Source of the DNA: Agapanthus africanus
Lineage: Eukaryota > Streptophyta > Magnoliopsida > Asparagales > Amaryllidaceae
Length of the DNA: 64,000 nucleotides
Direction of reading: 5' to 3'
NCBI GenBank assembly: GCA_030015575.1
Contig: JASDDO010000018.1
Location: 380,613,908 to 380,677,907, forward strand
The stretch's first letter is position 1, and each line of letters starts with the position of its first letter. The notes beneath the pieces were generated by a model. That model did not search any database and was not told where the DNA came from. It worked only from the letters and a program-made list of their open reading frames with translations. The translations under genes and the position numbers were made by a program. Below, piece after piece: positions 42,315 to 56,400 of the stretch.

Positions 42315-44703
42315 AGATATCAGGTTCATCTATCTCATGTCTATGTCAATTATAGTGCTTAATCAGTTTTGCATCGATGATTGAATGGATAAGAATGGTT
42401 TGAGGGATTGAGATATTGATTGAGAGTCTATATAACATATACTAAAATTGGGTTGGGGATAGTCCAAAAAGTGAACTTTTCAATTATTTCCAGTTGTAGC
42501 CAACTTCAGCAGGACCTGCTTTAAACGGTTGAAATTTATCAATTCTACTGTCATGTGAGTCGGCGGGTCTTGAATTTGATAATTTCAGCGGGACCCACTA
42601 TTAAACAGTTGGGATTTATCAACATGAAGCTAAATTGGTCAAAAATTTTCAAAATCAATTCCTATTAGGATTTGTCAATGGTATTAACAATACTAATAGT
42701 TTATACAACATATTAAGCATTATTTAGTAGTGTATGACAACATAGTTATTAAAGAAAAAATCTTATTATCCACACTGATACAATACTCCATAATTAAGGG
42801 TTTTCATGATTTCTACTATACCGGATAGAATTTAAGAGAGTTCTGGGATGGGATCCTTTAAACTCTTTGGTAATTTTAGTTTCAGCTAATCATAAGATGG
42901 TCATTTGCTATTGTTTCTGATAAATAAAAAAACTCATAAATTTTTAACAAAAAAGATATTTCCTCATGCACGACTTTGATTAATATTGAGTTTCTTTTCA
43001 ATCTCTGGGCAAGCTCGGCAATTGACAAACTAAAAGATAAGGTGAGAAAGGCAGGCAACTTATTTATACTTTGTTTTAAAATGTAGGGATTTCGCAAAGA
43101 AAACGGTTGTTTTACGTTTGATATCATGTATGGTTATAGAATGGATGTCTTGATGATTACAATAATATACTATTTACTTGAATTCATTGTAGTTATTGAA
43201 AGGCTGCATTTGAATAGTATTGTGCATAATTTTGTATATAGTATTTTAAAGATATGTTATTTCAAGAGTCTTAGGACAACCGTGAAGCAAGAGCCATATG
43301 GTCATTGTTAACTTCAAATGTCAGAAACATAAATCTAGTTCCTTGTTGCTTCAGAGGTTCATGTACACTATGTTGCAACAGAAGCTCAACTACAAGACAT
43401 TGTAAAGAATGAAATGTATAAAAAGTAACAACAAATGTGCCACAGGGAAGCTGATGGTACAAACTCATTATAGTTCAAGAGATGAGAAATAAGAGTAAGA
43501 CAACAGAGGTGATTGCCATGGTAAAAAGGAGACTTGTTTAAGAAGATAAATCGAGCGAAACGTGCTTGCAGCATGACCACATATTCTGCCAACTTCACAC
43601 AAGACGCATCCTCTGCAAGTTGGTTTCGTTCATTGAAGAGTTAGGCCAATATAAATAATGGGTTTATTAGACGATGTATTAGGGGCTATTTGGTTGGGTG
43701 TAGTTTAAACAAGCAACTTGCACTTTCAAATTATACATTATGCATATTTTATTTTACATCTTATAATCAAATACCAATAGTGTTATGGACATTCGAATAG
43801 AAACTATTTTACATCTACATATTAAGTTTAAAAACTGGAATTTCGTAAAACCAGAAGTTTTCACTTAACATTTTGTTTTAAATAACCCATCAGTGACATA
43901 CTTTTATTGTATTATTTAAATCTTAAAGTAGTATAATATAAATGTTGTATCATGGACATATTAAAACAGCTATGAAAATATCTGTTAGAATATAAACATA
44001 TTTCCTTTCATTGTCATCACAATTTTGGAGTTGGTGCAGCGACAAACATTTGACTTGGCATCAGATGATCAGAGCAAACCATGTTCAATTTCCACAGGAG
44101 ACATTTAAATAGAAAATTAAAAAATAAATATCGTTGTATAAAATTTCAAGCTTCGATAAAAAGAGCATGCTAGAATATAAAAATACTTTCCGTAGTGCTC
44201 ATCACAACTTCAACCCTTTATCACAAATTCGAAGATCGAAAGTTTAGTGCAGCGGCAAAAATATTTGACAATTTTGATATATAATTAATTAGGAAATGAT
44301 AGAAATAAGAAAGACAAGAATAATAAGTGTTTGAGACTCTCCAACATTGGATATAAGACATCAATTAGGACTATAAATAATGTATAGAGAACTTGGGAAT
44401 TAACAAGCTATTGTACAATTGATTTTGCCATTATATCATAAATACACTAGGCTATATAAATGCCTAATTAGCACTTAAAATATAGCATACAGTAGTAAGA
44501 TTTGAATCAAAGGATACAACAATAACCCTGTGCAGGGTAAATGCTAGTGTGATTATTGATGCCTGATGGATAATCGGGTTCCCTGTTTTTTACTTCTTTT
44601 TGAGGCAAGATTGTTCATTATATTATATTTTTCTTCCTTTCTAGTTATTTTGTTTAATTTCGAGACCAAATCTTTGGCTCATTCAATCTTAACAAAAAAG
44701 AGA
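42315..44703. other. 3' flank of the acyltransferase gene, no further gene seen
   Basis: A weak 81-bp duplication lies at about 42504-42640 (TTCAGCAGGACCTGC versus TTCAGCGGGACCCAC), within possible 3' UTR. A second pair at about 43985-44065 and 44170-44272 shares GAATATAAA and TCATCACAA followed by GTGCAGCG(A/G)CAAA. A TE-like start AGGGGCTATTTGGTTGGG occurs at 43680. No coding region supported. Confidence 0.5.
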
Positions 44704-45181
44704 GGCTCGGTAAATGAAAATTGCTCTTAGATTTCGGCATGTGACAAAAAACTGCCGTTTTGTTTGGAAACTACGAAAAACTACTCTTTCTTAACCGTCA
44801 ACGTTAAAGGGGTGGATTGTTTATGCCAAATGACCATTTTATCCACTTCATAATTAATTAATTGATTGATTCTTTTAGCAAACATTTTTATATAATCATT
44901 AAATATTAATGTAGAAAAAATTAATGATGGTGGTCGTGGAGGTCGACGGTCACCGCAGGTAGATGAAGTAGTCCACAGAAAGAGAAGGGTGCCGGAAAAA
45001 CAAATGATGAGAAAAAGATGATGGGTGACAAGAGTGGTGATGTTGATGATGAAGATGATAGAGGCGGCAGAGTCGAGGGGAGAGGGTAGAGTCGATGGAG
45101 GAGGGAGGGGCGAGATGATGGAGGTGGTAGAGTTGAGGGTGGGGCGTCGAGGGAGGGAAGGGGTAGGCAGAGGGGGAGATA

Positions 45182-46554
45182 TGAAAGCAGCCTTAGAAGG
45201 AGGGTGAATAAGGTTTTATGGCACTCAGTGAACTGTGTTAATTTGAAAAACTTTGCAGCGGAATGTAAATAAGAGTTTAACAGTAATAAAAATTTCACAA
45301 TACAGAGAGCATAGAAAGTAAATGACACAGAGATTTGTTTATTAGGGTTCACCAACTCTGTGGCTAATCCTCACCTTAGAACTCCTGCTCAGGAAACTCA
45401 CTATCCGAGTGACTCCTTATGGGTGGAGAAGCCTATATCTTTTACCAGGTTTAGATTTTAGAACCTTTACGCTTACAGACTGTGAACACCTAGATTTTTT
45501 TCACTAAGGTTCAAGTCTGAAACCCTTTACACCGTGAAGATCACAAACCTTCTTCACTTTGTCGTACAAATCATATTTTTAACAAATCTTTAGAAAACCA
45601 ACTTTACAATCCTAATGATTTCAATAGATAAATCAAGTTTCAAATCAAAGAGATAATGGATTGTGTTTTGAAGATAATAAAATGTTTAAAAACGATTCAA
45701 ATAAGTTTTAAAAAGAATTAAGAAAAACTTAAATCAAAGGAACTTCTTCGAAAAACTAGAGATCTTTCTTTTCTATTGACTAGAAAATTCTAAGGCCATG
45801 AAAGATCTCCTCTCAAAAGAATATTAAAAATTTAAAAACAAAGAGTAACAGAGTTTACAGAAAGATTAAAGAATGATGAAAGTTGGAAAAACGTGAAATA
45901 GATAGGTGATAGGTGTTAAGTATTGTGAAAACTCTTTGAAATATGTTCCTATATGTAAAATTTTGATGTGGGCAGTTAGAATAACTGTTTCCATAGTTTT
46001 GAACTATTGGAGACACTTAATGACCATTAGGATTTGAAATTTGAATCGAAAACAGAAAATTCAAAAAGGCCATAACTGTTATAGACGTCCTTATAGACGT
46101 CTATATGGCTATAGACATCTATAGTCTGATATATCCGACATAGATATCTCCAAAGACGTCTATATTGATATTTAAAATATTTTTTTTAAGGAAAATGATA
46201 TTAGAACACTCAAATTCGACAATTTAGATCTCTCTTTAAGTAAAGAGGTATATAATATAGAAAATTAAGATTAGAAAGAGATTCAAACCATTGAGATCGA
46301 CTCTAGACTCAAAGAAAATAAAAAGGTCTTCAAATTTGTCCCTTGTTCAACTTCTTCGTTATTTCCTTTGAATTGTATTTTGATCTTCAGAGCCTCTTGA
46401 TGTTACTGTTGAGATACCAGCTGCATTGTCGATTGTTTTCTTGAATAATTCTATTATTTTAGCACTTTAACTAATGGCAAGTAACATTTGATATCTTTGA
46501 AATACGGTTTTTGTTAAATAATCAAAACTATAAAGAAAGACTCATAAGTAAACA
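45182..46554 (-). repeat. 3' LTR of the SIRE-type element
   Basis: Starts TGAAAGCAGCCTTAG and ends AGTAAACA. It shares long blocks with 61893-63202 at about 10 percent divergence by eye. Contains ATAGACGTCTATA-like palindromes at about 46083-46165. Confidence 0.87.
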
Positions 46555-46632
46555 ATGTTCCTGCTTTGATATTTTATAAAACTTAATTAATAAAATTTAA
46601 GATACACATAATTTTAAAAAGATATTACTTAT

Positions 46633-48138
46633 TCAAATGCTCCCCATGAATATGAATATTAAAAAGTTTTTAGCATGGAGGAAGAATATATTAAAAAAAT
46701 TAGGTAGCAAGTGAATAGTAGATAATGAACATGAAGTACTAATAAAACTCAAACAAATACTACTAAGTATTAAGTTCTCAAGCAAACACACTCTCAAGTA
46801 CCAATAACTATAAGTATGAAATAATACATAACTTAGAAAGATAACAACTAATAACCACGCAACGTCGTCGGGCTGATGAGGAGGCTGGTAGAAATCTATC
46901 GGAGTATGATACTGAAACAGCGGCGGTGGGGAAAAATGAGATTGATCATAGATATAGTTCATGTGATATTCGAAGCACGCATTGGTTTCAGCAAATCGTG
47001 TATTGATATCAAGATGCATAACATCCATACGCTCGAATAAATGGTGTTCAAAATCTGGAAAATTGTAAGAAAGGTTGTTGGATATCAGGTTCAGTTGGAG
47101 GATGTGGTGGAGATTGATATGGAGGAGCTTGTTTTTGGACAGGAGGATTGTTTAAACACATGAGACGGATGTTGTAAAGATTGAAATGTTTGTCTTCACA
47201 TTGAATCGATGTGTCAATAGAGGGATCAATACCGACATCTTCAATGATTTTGGTGATCACTTTGCCACAGTAAAGATTTGAAGTAGATGTGGGTAAATTT
47301 GAAATTGTATTGATAAGGAATAAGGGAAGATTAACTTTAATCCGGGCTAACACTGCAGGTCAACAATTTTTATGTAAAGGTGATGCGATCTCTACCATCT
47401 GATTTGGGATAAACGGTGTGATCTAGTAAGGCCGGCCAAAACACGGGCTTGAGGAACGAAGGTTTGGGTGAAAAGATCATCGTACAGATGTGGATAGTCA
47501 TCACTGTGAAGGAGCTTAGAGGTATCCGTTTTGGTAACATTAGGGGTATAGTTTTCAAAATTAGACAAAGTTTGTTTATATATATCGACACCCTCATTTG
47601 GAATTTGAAGAATCCTAGCAAGAAAATAGGGTGAAATAATGGAGCGGTTTTGAAGCCTAGTTTTGAGAATGGTGGCATTGTCTTGGTTACTAACTAGATT
47701 GACATAGAAAATATAGACGAAATTTGTATGAGCGGGACAATGCGGAATAAGGAAATTGATCAAACCTTGGTATTGAAGAGGTGGAGTGAGATGGAAATTT
47801 TCGATCTCATTCAAATGAACGTAGGAGCCGGTCATGATCTTCACAATGCGTTCATATAGTCGTAGGGCTTTGTCGGAGATGAATTTAAACGCTACGTCTT
47901 CTTCTTCGTCATTGCCTTGAACATCCGTCGTTTCTTCGGTTTCGTGGACACGAGCGCCGTCTTCTTCATCGTCATCACCCTCCGATTCATCAATAGGGTG
48001 TGGAGGAGGAGCTCGTCGACGATATTTGGATGTGGAAGATTCGCCAACTTCTATTTTTATGGTTCTAACCATTTTGGTAGATGGGGATCCTTTCTCAATT
48101 ATAGGTGCGCTCCTAGTAGAAATGGTTCGCTTTGACAT
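46633..48138 (-). pseudogene. third frame of the SIRE-type element (env position), frameshifted
   Basis: The main frame (47392-48138) starts with a basic then acidic stretch (DESEGDDDEEDGARVHE) and continues with FVYIFYVNLVS and SIISPYFLARILQIPNEGV. Other frames continue it: LPLFLINTISNLPTST (47048-47353) and a Pro/His-rich tail (46633-47028). It lies between RNase H and the 3' LTR, where SIRE elements carry an extra frame called env-like. Its sequence style resembles the plant retrotransposon-associated domain with an FYxNL motif. Whether it was ever an envelope is not shown here. Confidence 0.6.
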
Positions 48139-48447
48139 TGTATAGGTAAGTATATGTTTTTGTGTAGGATTTGGAAAGAAGAGGATGGAAAAAGTAAATT
48201 TTGAAGGGGCAAATTCACTTATATTTATAGAAGAGGAAGGATAACAATTGATCAGAAGTTTAAAAACTAAAATTTAGTTTTTGAAACGTTCAGAAACTTT
48301 CAAAATTTGAAAATTAAAAGAAATGAGGAAGTTCACAAAACTGTTGTCAGTTTTATGAACAGACGTCTAGGGAGACGTCTATAGGAACGTCTACAAGGAG
48401 TTAGGGATGTCTGTACCTATGGATTTTAGGGTTTATTTAATTTTGAG

Positions 48448-48753
48448 TTAAGTTTCTAGTTCTAACTTGTTGAGTTCACCCCTTATTTGAGCAAAACGGG
48501 TTCTATCTAAAGGTTTTATGAATATGTCAGCCAACTGTGATTCAGTCGGTATATATTCAAGAACTATATCATCCTTATGATAGTGAGCTCGTAGTAAATG
48601 ATATTTAACATCTATATGTTTAGTTCTTAAATGTTGATCAGCATTTTTGGCCATTTGGACATTGCTAGTATTATCATAGAGTATTGGAATTTTAGAGACG
48701 ATCTCATTATAGTCTTCTAAGTGTACTTTATCCAAAAACTCTGGGCACAGCAA
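48448..48753 (-). pseudogene. copia RNase H C-terminus (SIRE type)
   Basis: Contains YDNTSNVQMAKNADQHLRTK, HIDVKYHLLR and ESQLADIFIKPLDRTRFAQI, diagnostic of copia RNase H ends, SIRE-like. Upstream to 48850 the AEAKY-like region is readable in another frame. Confidence 0.87.
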
Positions 48754-49560
48754 GCACCAGTGGCGATATATTTAGCTTCTGCAGTAGACAAAACTACTGA
48801 TACTTGTTTTTTTGGAATTCTAAGAGACAAGACAGTTTCCTAAAAAACGACACGTGCTGCTAGTACTCTTTCTATCTGTTTGACTTCCAGGATAGTCAGC
48901 ATCCAAATAACTTGTTAAATGAAACACATTATTCTTCGGATACCATAATCCTTATTGATGGTACTTTTAAGATATCTAAAGATTCTCTTAACGGCTATTA
49001 AATGAGATTCTTAAGGATCAGCCTGAAATCTACCATATAAACAAACACTATATATGATATCAGGTCTATTTACAGTTAAATACAATAAACTACCAATCTT
49101 ATCTTGGTAGAGTCGTATATCTACCGCTTTTCAAGTTTTGTTGTCGTTGCCATTAGAGTTTCACAAATCTTTGCATCCTCAAAGCGGAACTTCTTAATAG
49201 GTTCCTTAGTATACATGGCTTGGGTGATGAATGGTCCTTAATTTTGTTTGATTTGAAGTTCGAGGAAGAAATTTAACTCTCCCATCACACTCATTTCAAA
49301 CTCATCCTATATAGACTTTGAAAACTCTTGGATTGCTGCTCATTAGTAGAACCAAATATGATATAATCAACATAAATTTAAACTGCTATTATATCATTTC
49401 CATCCATTTTTTTGTAAATAAGGTTTTGTTAACTATGCCTTCTTGATACCCTATTTTTTTATTAAAATTATAATTAATCTCTCATACCAAGCTTTAAGGG
49501 CTTGTTTGAGACCGTATAATGCCTTTTCTAATTTAAATAAATACTCAAGTATAGATGTTT
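48754..49560 (-). pseudogene. decayed SIRE reverse transcriptase
   Basis: No long open frame remains, but on the minus strand the region near 49480-49510 still reads as the RT segment YGLKQALKAWYE, and 49050-49130 as the following thumb region. Many stops and small deletions. Confidence 0.6.
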
Positions 49561-50619
49561 GTATGGATTTCTATATGATTAAATATAAGTTTAGTTTTTC
49601 TAGTTTATTAAATATTGATTAGTTTTATTTTGTTTTAATTAAGAATATAATAACATAATTCATTCATTCAAATCAAATAACATGTACAAACAACATTTAT
49701 AAAAAAATTAAAATATAAAATACAATCACATAGACTAAAATTTAGCTTATGTGTTTTAATCTAAGTCCTACATTTTTTAAGCTCCTTTTGTTCCTCCAAT
49801 TGATTTGTTTCAACTTCTTTGATGATCTAGTAACTGCATCTTTATCAATTTCTCCTATTATTAAATCCTTAGGGTGATCTTTTTGAATTGCTAATTTTTT
49901 GAAAGAGTGGTATTAATTACTTTCTTTTGTTCCTTCAATTGATTAGTTTCAACTTCTTTAATTATTGATGAACCATCTAATCTTTTTGATAAGTTAAAAT
50001 CATCATTTAGTAGATTCTCAGGATCAGAGGAGTCGGTTTTATTAAATTTGACATGCATGCTTTCTTAAAAAGTTCGTTTATAACTACTTCCTCTAAGAAG
50101 AAGAATATTGACTTTAGGAACCCATATCATTCTTAGTCCACTCGGGTGTCTTTTGATAAAAATGATATTTATAAGATGAGTTATTTTTAATTGTACAATA
50201 TTATGATATATGTCCTAAGATGCAACAATAGTTACATATAAAATTAGTATAATTGTTTCCATATCTATAATAGTATTTACTCTTAAAAGGTTTTTGAGGC
50301 TAATTGGGAATATTTATCAAACCCAATACCATCTTTCTTACAATGTTTAATTGACTGACCAACATCACATTTAAATTATATTTACTCTTTGTGAAATTTA
50401 AAAGCATTTTTAAGTCAAAATTTTCAAAATTTAAAGTATTAATTGTATTAATTAGTGTATCATTAGTAGAAGTTAAGGATTTTAACTTTTTATTTAGATT
50501 TTCATTTTCTAATTTAATTTCTTTTAATTTATTTTGAGAAGGTAATTCTATATCATTTTTAGAGGATAAATTTGACTTTTAATGTTTTATATTTAGAATT
50601 AACCGTATTATAATTATCT
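49561..50619. other. AT-rich remnant of the SIRE interior, integrase not recognisable
   Basis: Starts abruptly inside the RT reading with unrelated AT-rich sequence (about 49560-49740). It contains a near-repeat TTTTGTTCCTYCAATTGATT at about 49787 and 49929. The integrase expected here is deleted or unreadable. 50100-50620 may be gag-protease linker. Confidence 0.45.
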
Positions 50620-50982
50620 TTAAGAAAATGAGAGATTTATTAAATTTTCTTTACTAAAAGATTCTAAATCGAAATCTTCATCGATAACCTCGTCTTCTTG
50701 TACCATGAAGCACATGTTTGCGACTTTTTCTGCTTCTGAGTCGCTGAAATCAGTGTCATCCCAAATTGCTTGAAACGAACGCTTTTCTGATTCCTTCTTT
50801 GATTTCCATTTATCTTTATTTAACATAGGGCATTCCGATTTGACATGGCCTTCCTTATTGCATTCAAAACAATGAAATTTTTTATTAGAATTAAAAAATT
50901 TATTTGATTTATACATACCTTTCTTCGAAGGGAATTTTCTGGACTTTAGATACTTCCTGAAGTTTTTCGCAATGTTGACCAT
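50620..50982 (-). pseudogene. SIRE-type gag with zinc knuckle
   Basis: Lys-rich frame with a complete C-X2-C-X4-H-X4-C knuckle (CFECNKEGHVKSEC) followed by an acidic segment (WDDTDFSDSEAEKVANMCF). Gag is cut by the A2 insertion; its N-terminal part lies at 61345-61560. Confidence 0.87.
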
Positions 50983-51217
50983 TTTCTCATCATTGCTTTT
51001 CTCATCACTAGATATTTCCTTAGCCTTAGACTTGCTGGTTGATGTCTTTAGCGTGATGTTCCTTTGAATGCCATTTTCTTACTTTTGTTTTAGATCACCT
51101 GGTTGCATTTTGTACGTCTTTAATTTACCTATTAGGGAGTCGACCTTCAACGTTGTCATATCATTCGCTTCCTTGATGGCAGTGATCTTGGGTTGTCATG
51201 AGATCGTTAGGGATCTC

Positions 51218-53411
51218 TGTAAGTCTACGTTAGCGCCCCGGCAGTCTTCAGACGCCAATTGCGGAATAAAACTTTTTAACTTGGCGCTATCGTATACTTT
51301 AACCCGGATCTGCCATTATTGCTAAACTAACAAACAGTAAAGAGTGTGGAAATGTTGTACCGACTGATCCGAGTCCTCCGGTCTTCATCTCCACTCCGAT
51401 CTCCTCGCGGGATCTCCGTCCATCTCCTCCTCGTCGGAAAGGGCACCACGTCGCCTGTAGCTATTACGGGCTCCCACCTCAATACCGAGGCAACTCGGGC
51501 GCGAAGCTGGCGAATCGACGCGTCCAAGATTTGCTGTAGAATGTGGTGTAGAACGTCTATGTCTCTTTTGGGGTTTCGGAGTTGCCTTTAGATGGAGGGA
51601 AGAATATAGAACTTTGGAGGGAAATGAAGCTACCAATTTCTTTTGCATACAAAAATGATATGAAGAATAATTCTCCTCACAAATGAAGCACTCCCACTCT
51701 CTCCAAAAGAGGTGGCCGGCCATATCAACAAGGAAATGGTGGAGGGAACAAAATACATCATGAAGGGAGGTGAGGGTAGGAGAAGTCAAGAGGTGACCAC
51801 AACATCAACATCAACCATGCTTGCACTATTGAATCCATACCCACTCAAATCACAAGTCAAAGCAAGCATGGTGCAAAGAAAAGAAAGCCATCATAATCAA
51901 TATATATGCAATAAAACCCCTCCACAAAAGTAATTTGCAAAACTGCAAATTACCCCCTCCATCGGAAAAGTCCGGCCGGGAAAGAACAAACGAAAACCGG
52001 TCGGAACGGAATGCAAACTGGCAACTCCAGAAAACTGGTCCCGTAATAAATTACAGGAAAACCCCGATACTGTGCATACACACCCGCATCTGTATTCCGT
52101 CCGGATACAAATGCAAAAAGACAAAATCTACACTGTACTAAACTAGGACCGGCTTAAACCAAAGCCGGCTAGTAATATCCGTTCGATCCTGATCCGTGCA
52201 ATACCGCACGTATCTGATCGAACCCTGCCATATACCTATACGGCTACTAGTACAAAACTGTCCGATCCTGATCCGTGCAATACCGCACGTATCTGATCGG
52301 ATCCTGCCATATCTCCATACGGCCTCTACAGCGTTTCGCCCGAAAGCTGAGTAACTGAAAGTGTGGTGGACTCTAAAGACTCGTCAATACTATGGCTGTG
52401 GATTTAACCACTAGCTCGTCAGAGGTATAAGCCAATACGTAACGGGCCACCAGCTATTGACCAAAAGGGACGTCGATGAGCGAACTCATCCTGACACCCT
52501 ACTGAGCCTGTCAGTGACAATATCCGTGCAGTCCGGTCCGTTCGTCTATGAGTATCGCATGGCGGGCCTAGGGGGTTGGTAAAAGTCAGACCCCCAAAAG
52601 CGGTACAAGTCGTGTCGGAGTGTAGCCCAGAACACCCTGAGATATTACTGGAATACCTACCAGTAAATCTCCTTGCCTTGGCCAAGGACTTTGTGTAATG
52701 GCTCTCCTAGACACAGCACGACCTCACCCCCAATACCGGGAGAGACGAACCCCTGAAGATACGCTCATTGCTTCCATGTGGCTCGGGACTGTACCCAACT
52801 AAAACCTGTTTGCACGACTCCTTTGAGCCGTGGTAGGGTAGTAATCAAAGTACAGTGGGAACTCACACGAGACAAATGACGATCCCCAGGTCGATGAACT
52901 AACCTGCACACATGTCATCAGGGAACTGCCATCTGACGTCTGGTATATGACCAACTAGCATGTTCCCGGCGAGTCCTGTCCGGTGTACTCATAACCCAAT
53001 GAGCACCTGTATACATCTTAGGTGATCCAACTGACACCAGTGGCTTGTGAGACCGGCCACCGCCCCTCGTCGGGGTCTCGACTGTATACACTAGTCTACT
53101 AATGGAGTATCGATGCCCGGTCTCGAAACTCCCACGACTAGGGACCTTTTAAGGATATGCTTGTAGACCCCCAGCTCCCACTTATATGATCGCCCTCATA
53201 CTGCTGGTGGTCAAGCAAGAATCCTAGGGGCTCTATCAACGTGTAATAGCGACGTGTCATGTCACCTAAAACAGTACACGATGATAAAGGTAAACCAGAT
53301 AGCATACTATCATCTCGAGTAAGACTGTCCTACCGGGATAGGTCCTCCCTCAATCATTACAATCACGTACCTGTGACCTAATAATTGACTCTGAGGGCAC
53401 TATCTCCAACA
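51218..53411 (-). repeat. 3' LTR of A2
   Basis: Begins TGTAAGTCTACG and ends CTCCAACA. Contains two roughly 80-bp tandem units with the hairpin CGTGC-AATACC-GCACG (about 52195 and 52275), where the A1 LTR has one. Aligns to 59151-61344 without indels, offset 7,933. Confidence 0.95.
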
Positions 53412-56400
53412 ATCTCCCACTTGCACTCAAGGCTAATTATTGCGATGTCGCATACTCACAGCCCGTGTGATACCGAACACCCAACTCCTCTACTAGTCAG
53501 TCTCACAAAGCTCGTTTGCGAAACTATTGCGTTCGAGGAATAGCCTCAGTGAGCGGATCCGCTTAGTTGTTTCTTTCTATGTCTCTCTATATCTCATGTT
53601 CGCGGAGAAACCCATCTCCCGAAATGAGCAATACCTGTCTTAGAATGTGTCTGGATGTCTGATGGGACATAGCTCATAAATGAACTCCAAATCCAAACTT
53701 CTTAGACTGTATCGTCAACTGAACTTAATCAGTATCCTGCGCGCCATGCCTCCCTCAGTATTGCCTTGGACCACCTGTCCAAAATACTGCCCCTCATCAG
53801 AAGGAAAACTATAACTCTGACAACCTCCTTGTCGTCCATGTCACCTTGGAAGCCTGGAATGATAACTGTCTCCCAAATGAAGCTGTCGTTATCATTTCCC
53901 TAGAACATCCACTTATGTTCTAAAACTGCTTCCGACTGTTTCTCCAGGATTGGATCAATGTCAACTTATTGCATCTAGTGCAAGAACAACATCTGGTGTG
54001 GTACTTGACATCTCACGATTGACTCAATTGCCTGAGCAAGTGATCTGCCAATCATGCCCGTCCCTCTCCCCTTTAGTCTGTAAGACACCTTTGGAGAGGG
54101 TGACTCCATTACCTGCAGGTACACTACCGTGCCAGGAGTCGTCCATCCTAAATACTCTTAGAATGCTGTCAAGTACCCTGATTGGGAAACCACCCAAATC
54201 TAGATCTAAAACCACAGATCTAGTAACCAGTATGTCTGATATAAAATCCATGTCCTTTGTGGAGAAACCACTGTGTGACGACCAAAGTATAACCAATTGT
54301 AGTATAGGAGTTTCTTTTCCTATTCTGTGTATGTCATCCAGATACCAGGACATCACACCCTACTACCTTCTCAACAGATCCATCCCCTATTCTGATGAAG
54401 TCAAACTCATGACTGTCACGTCAGAAATAGATGATCTATCTCCGCTACATCTGCTTTAGTCTATAAATAGACATAAGCTACCTGTCCACCAATGCTTCCG
54501 CTGCTCCCACTGACTACGACAACCCTCTGGCAGAGTCATATAGACGTACACTTCTAAAACTAGTTTAGAACGACGCTATACTCATCCTCCCGCCGGGTCT
54601 CGCAGCCTGGAACAACAGCAATGGTAATGGTGGGTAAACAAGAACTTCCCTGTCACCGTCCTTGAGGCTACCGTAGTACCTCTCGGGTGCCTGAAGTTAC
54701 CCACCGTATCTGCGGAGTGGCCAATGGAATGTCAATCCAGATTGAATCTTTAGGTTCCTTATCAAATCTTCAGTAATCGTTTGTGGTTCTGGAATTACTT
54801 CCAGTTCTACCATACTCCCACTATTGTTTTCTTGAAAAAATCCATTTTTAATAAAACTGTGGCGAGTCTAGAACAATATCGCTATTGTTCATCCAGATGG
54901 TAGAAAATCAACCCTCGTCATAGCCTGGGTCAACCCACAAACAGCCATTACAGAAACGTGCCTCGAGTTATCCAGTGTCTGGTTTTAATCATAAACCGGA
55001 CAACTCCCCGTACCTTAACATCGTTAAGATATGAACTGTTCTATATCCAATATAAAAACAGAGGCACTGATTTAATTGAACCAGATTCAAATCATGCAGC
55101 TGTCTCCAGTGCATGTCAACTAAATGGAAAGAGGCCGATCAGCGTTACTCAACTTAGGAATACTTCCAATTATGAGTAACCTGAAAGAGAAGCAAGATCT
55201 CTTTATCATTACTATCAACTGAATACCATACACAAGTATCTACATCTTCGATCTCTTTGAAGAATCCCGATACTTGCTATACCTGGTTCTCTACTCTATT
55301 CAAATACCTATAACTTCTCCAAATTCGGACCCTGTGTTTCCACGAAACACCTGTCTAAAAATTAGAGAAGTCATAAGTAAACTGAATGTAGTACGAGGAC
55401 CAACCCCTCTGTCCTGATGGACCCTGGACAACATACAATACTCTGTATAAGTCCCTTGAGTCTGATAACTCATTCACTGTGTGTCGTAGGTTGAAAACTG
55501 TACTTATGGTTAAGAAGAATTACACCGCTGTTTAATGCTCCTTACCTAACCATCCACTGATATAGGTAAATGTCGTAGACATAATTTCAGAAAGGTATAT
55601 CTCACTCTATGAAAATAGACGTACAGATATATCAATTTGAAATTGGTGCATAACTGCGGATATTCAAAACCAAATATTTGCCGACCGGCAAACAGCCCAG
55701 GTGATTTCCTCAAATATCACCGATTACAACGAATCCCGATATAATGAGGATGATCACCCAATTCCCAATAACCTACTCCCACTCATCATCTGTAAAACCA
55801 TACAGATGTGAGAATCATACCTGGTAAATACATACCTTGAGTAAGTATCTAATCGGGAAATCAGTTTTCTTTTAACAGTACACAGTGAAACTGAAACATT
55901 GAAATGTTTCGGTGGGGTATCCCGGTATTCTTAGTAATGCCTCTTCCATTATCCAAATTCACAACTATAACCGTATAATTCTTTGCCACCTCTCCAAATC
56001 CCTTCATATGTCTTTAGTCTTTACCTTCTGCACACCCCTTTAGGCCAAATGGTTTTCTTCCTTCCCTACCGTTCGGCACCAGCCTATGGTTTGGAAGAAG
56101 ACTATCCAATAAGCATAAAGGGTGTACTGTCCTAATCCTAGGAGCACTCGCAACGCGAGAGAAGGTGAAGATAAAAGACACCTGAATGTACTTTATTCCT
56201 ATTTCTCCTGAACCAGGATCCATCCCCGAACTGGAAAAGTTTTTTTCGAGTTCGTATATAACCATACGATGGATTATCCAAATAAACTGTGGATCTTCGT
56301 AGTGATACGGAGTGTCCTGGAGAAATACAAAGGTGATGTGGGAGTGGTAACGAAATATTTGGTTTGGTCGTGAATATCTGTTGCAATTTACTTTGCCCTC

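Noticed and set aside
45025..45207. Gly/Arg/Glu-rich small protein
   Set aside because: GC-rich interior of a TIR element cut by an LTR; the frame crosses the insertion border at 45182.
51327..51789. Proteins encoded in the A2 LTRs (identical frames at 59260-59722)
   Set aside because: They recur only because the two LTRs are nearly identical; no domain and no family support.
53950..54459. Plus-strand 169-residue open frame
   Set aside because: It is antisense to decayed pol of A2 and shows no recognisable motif.
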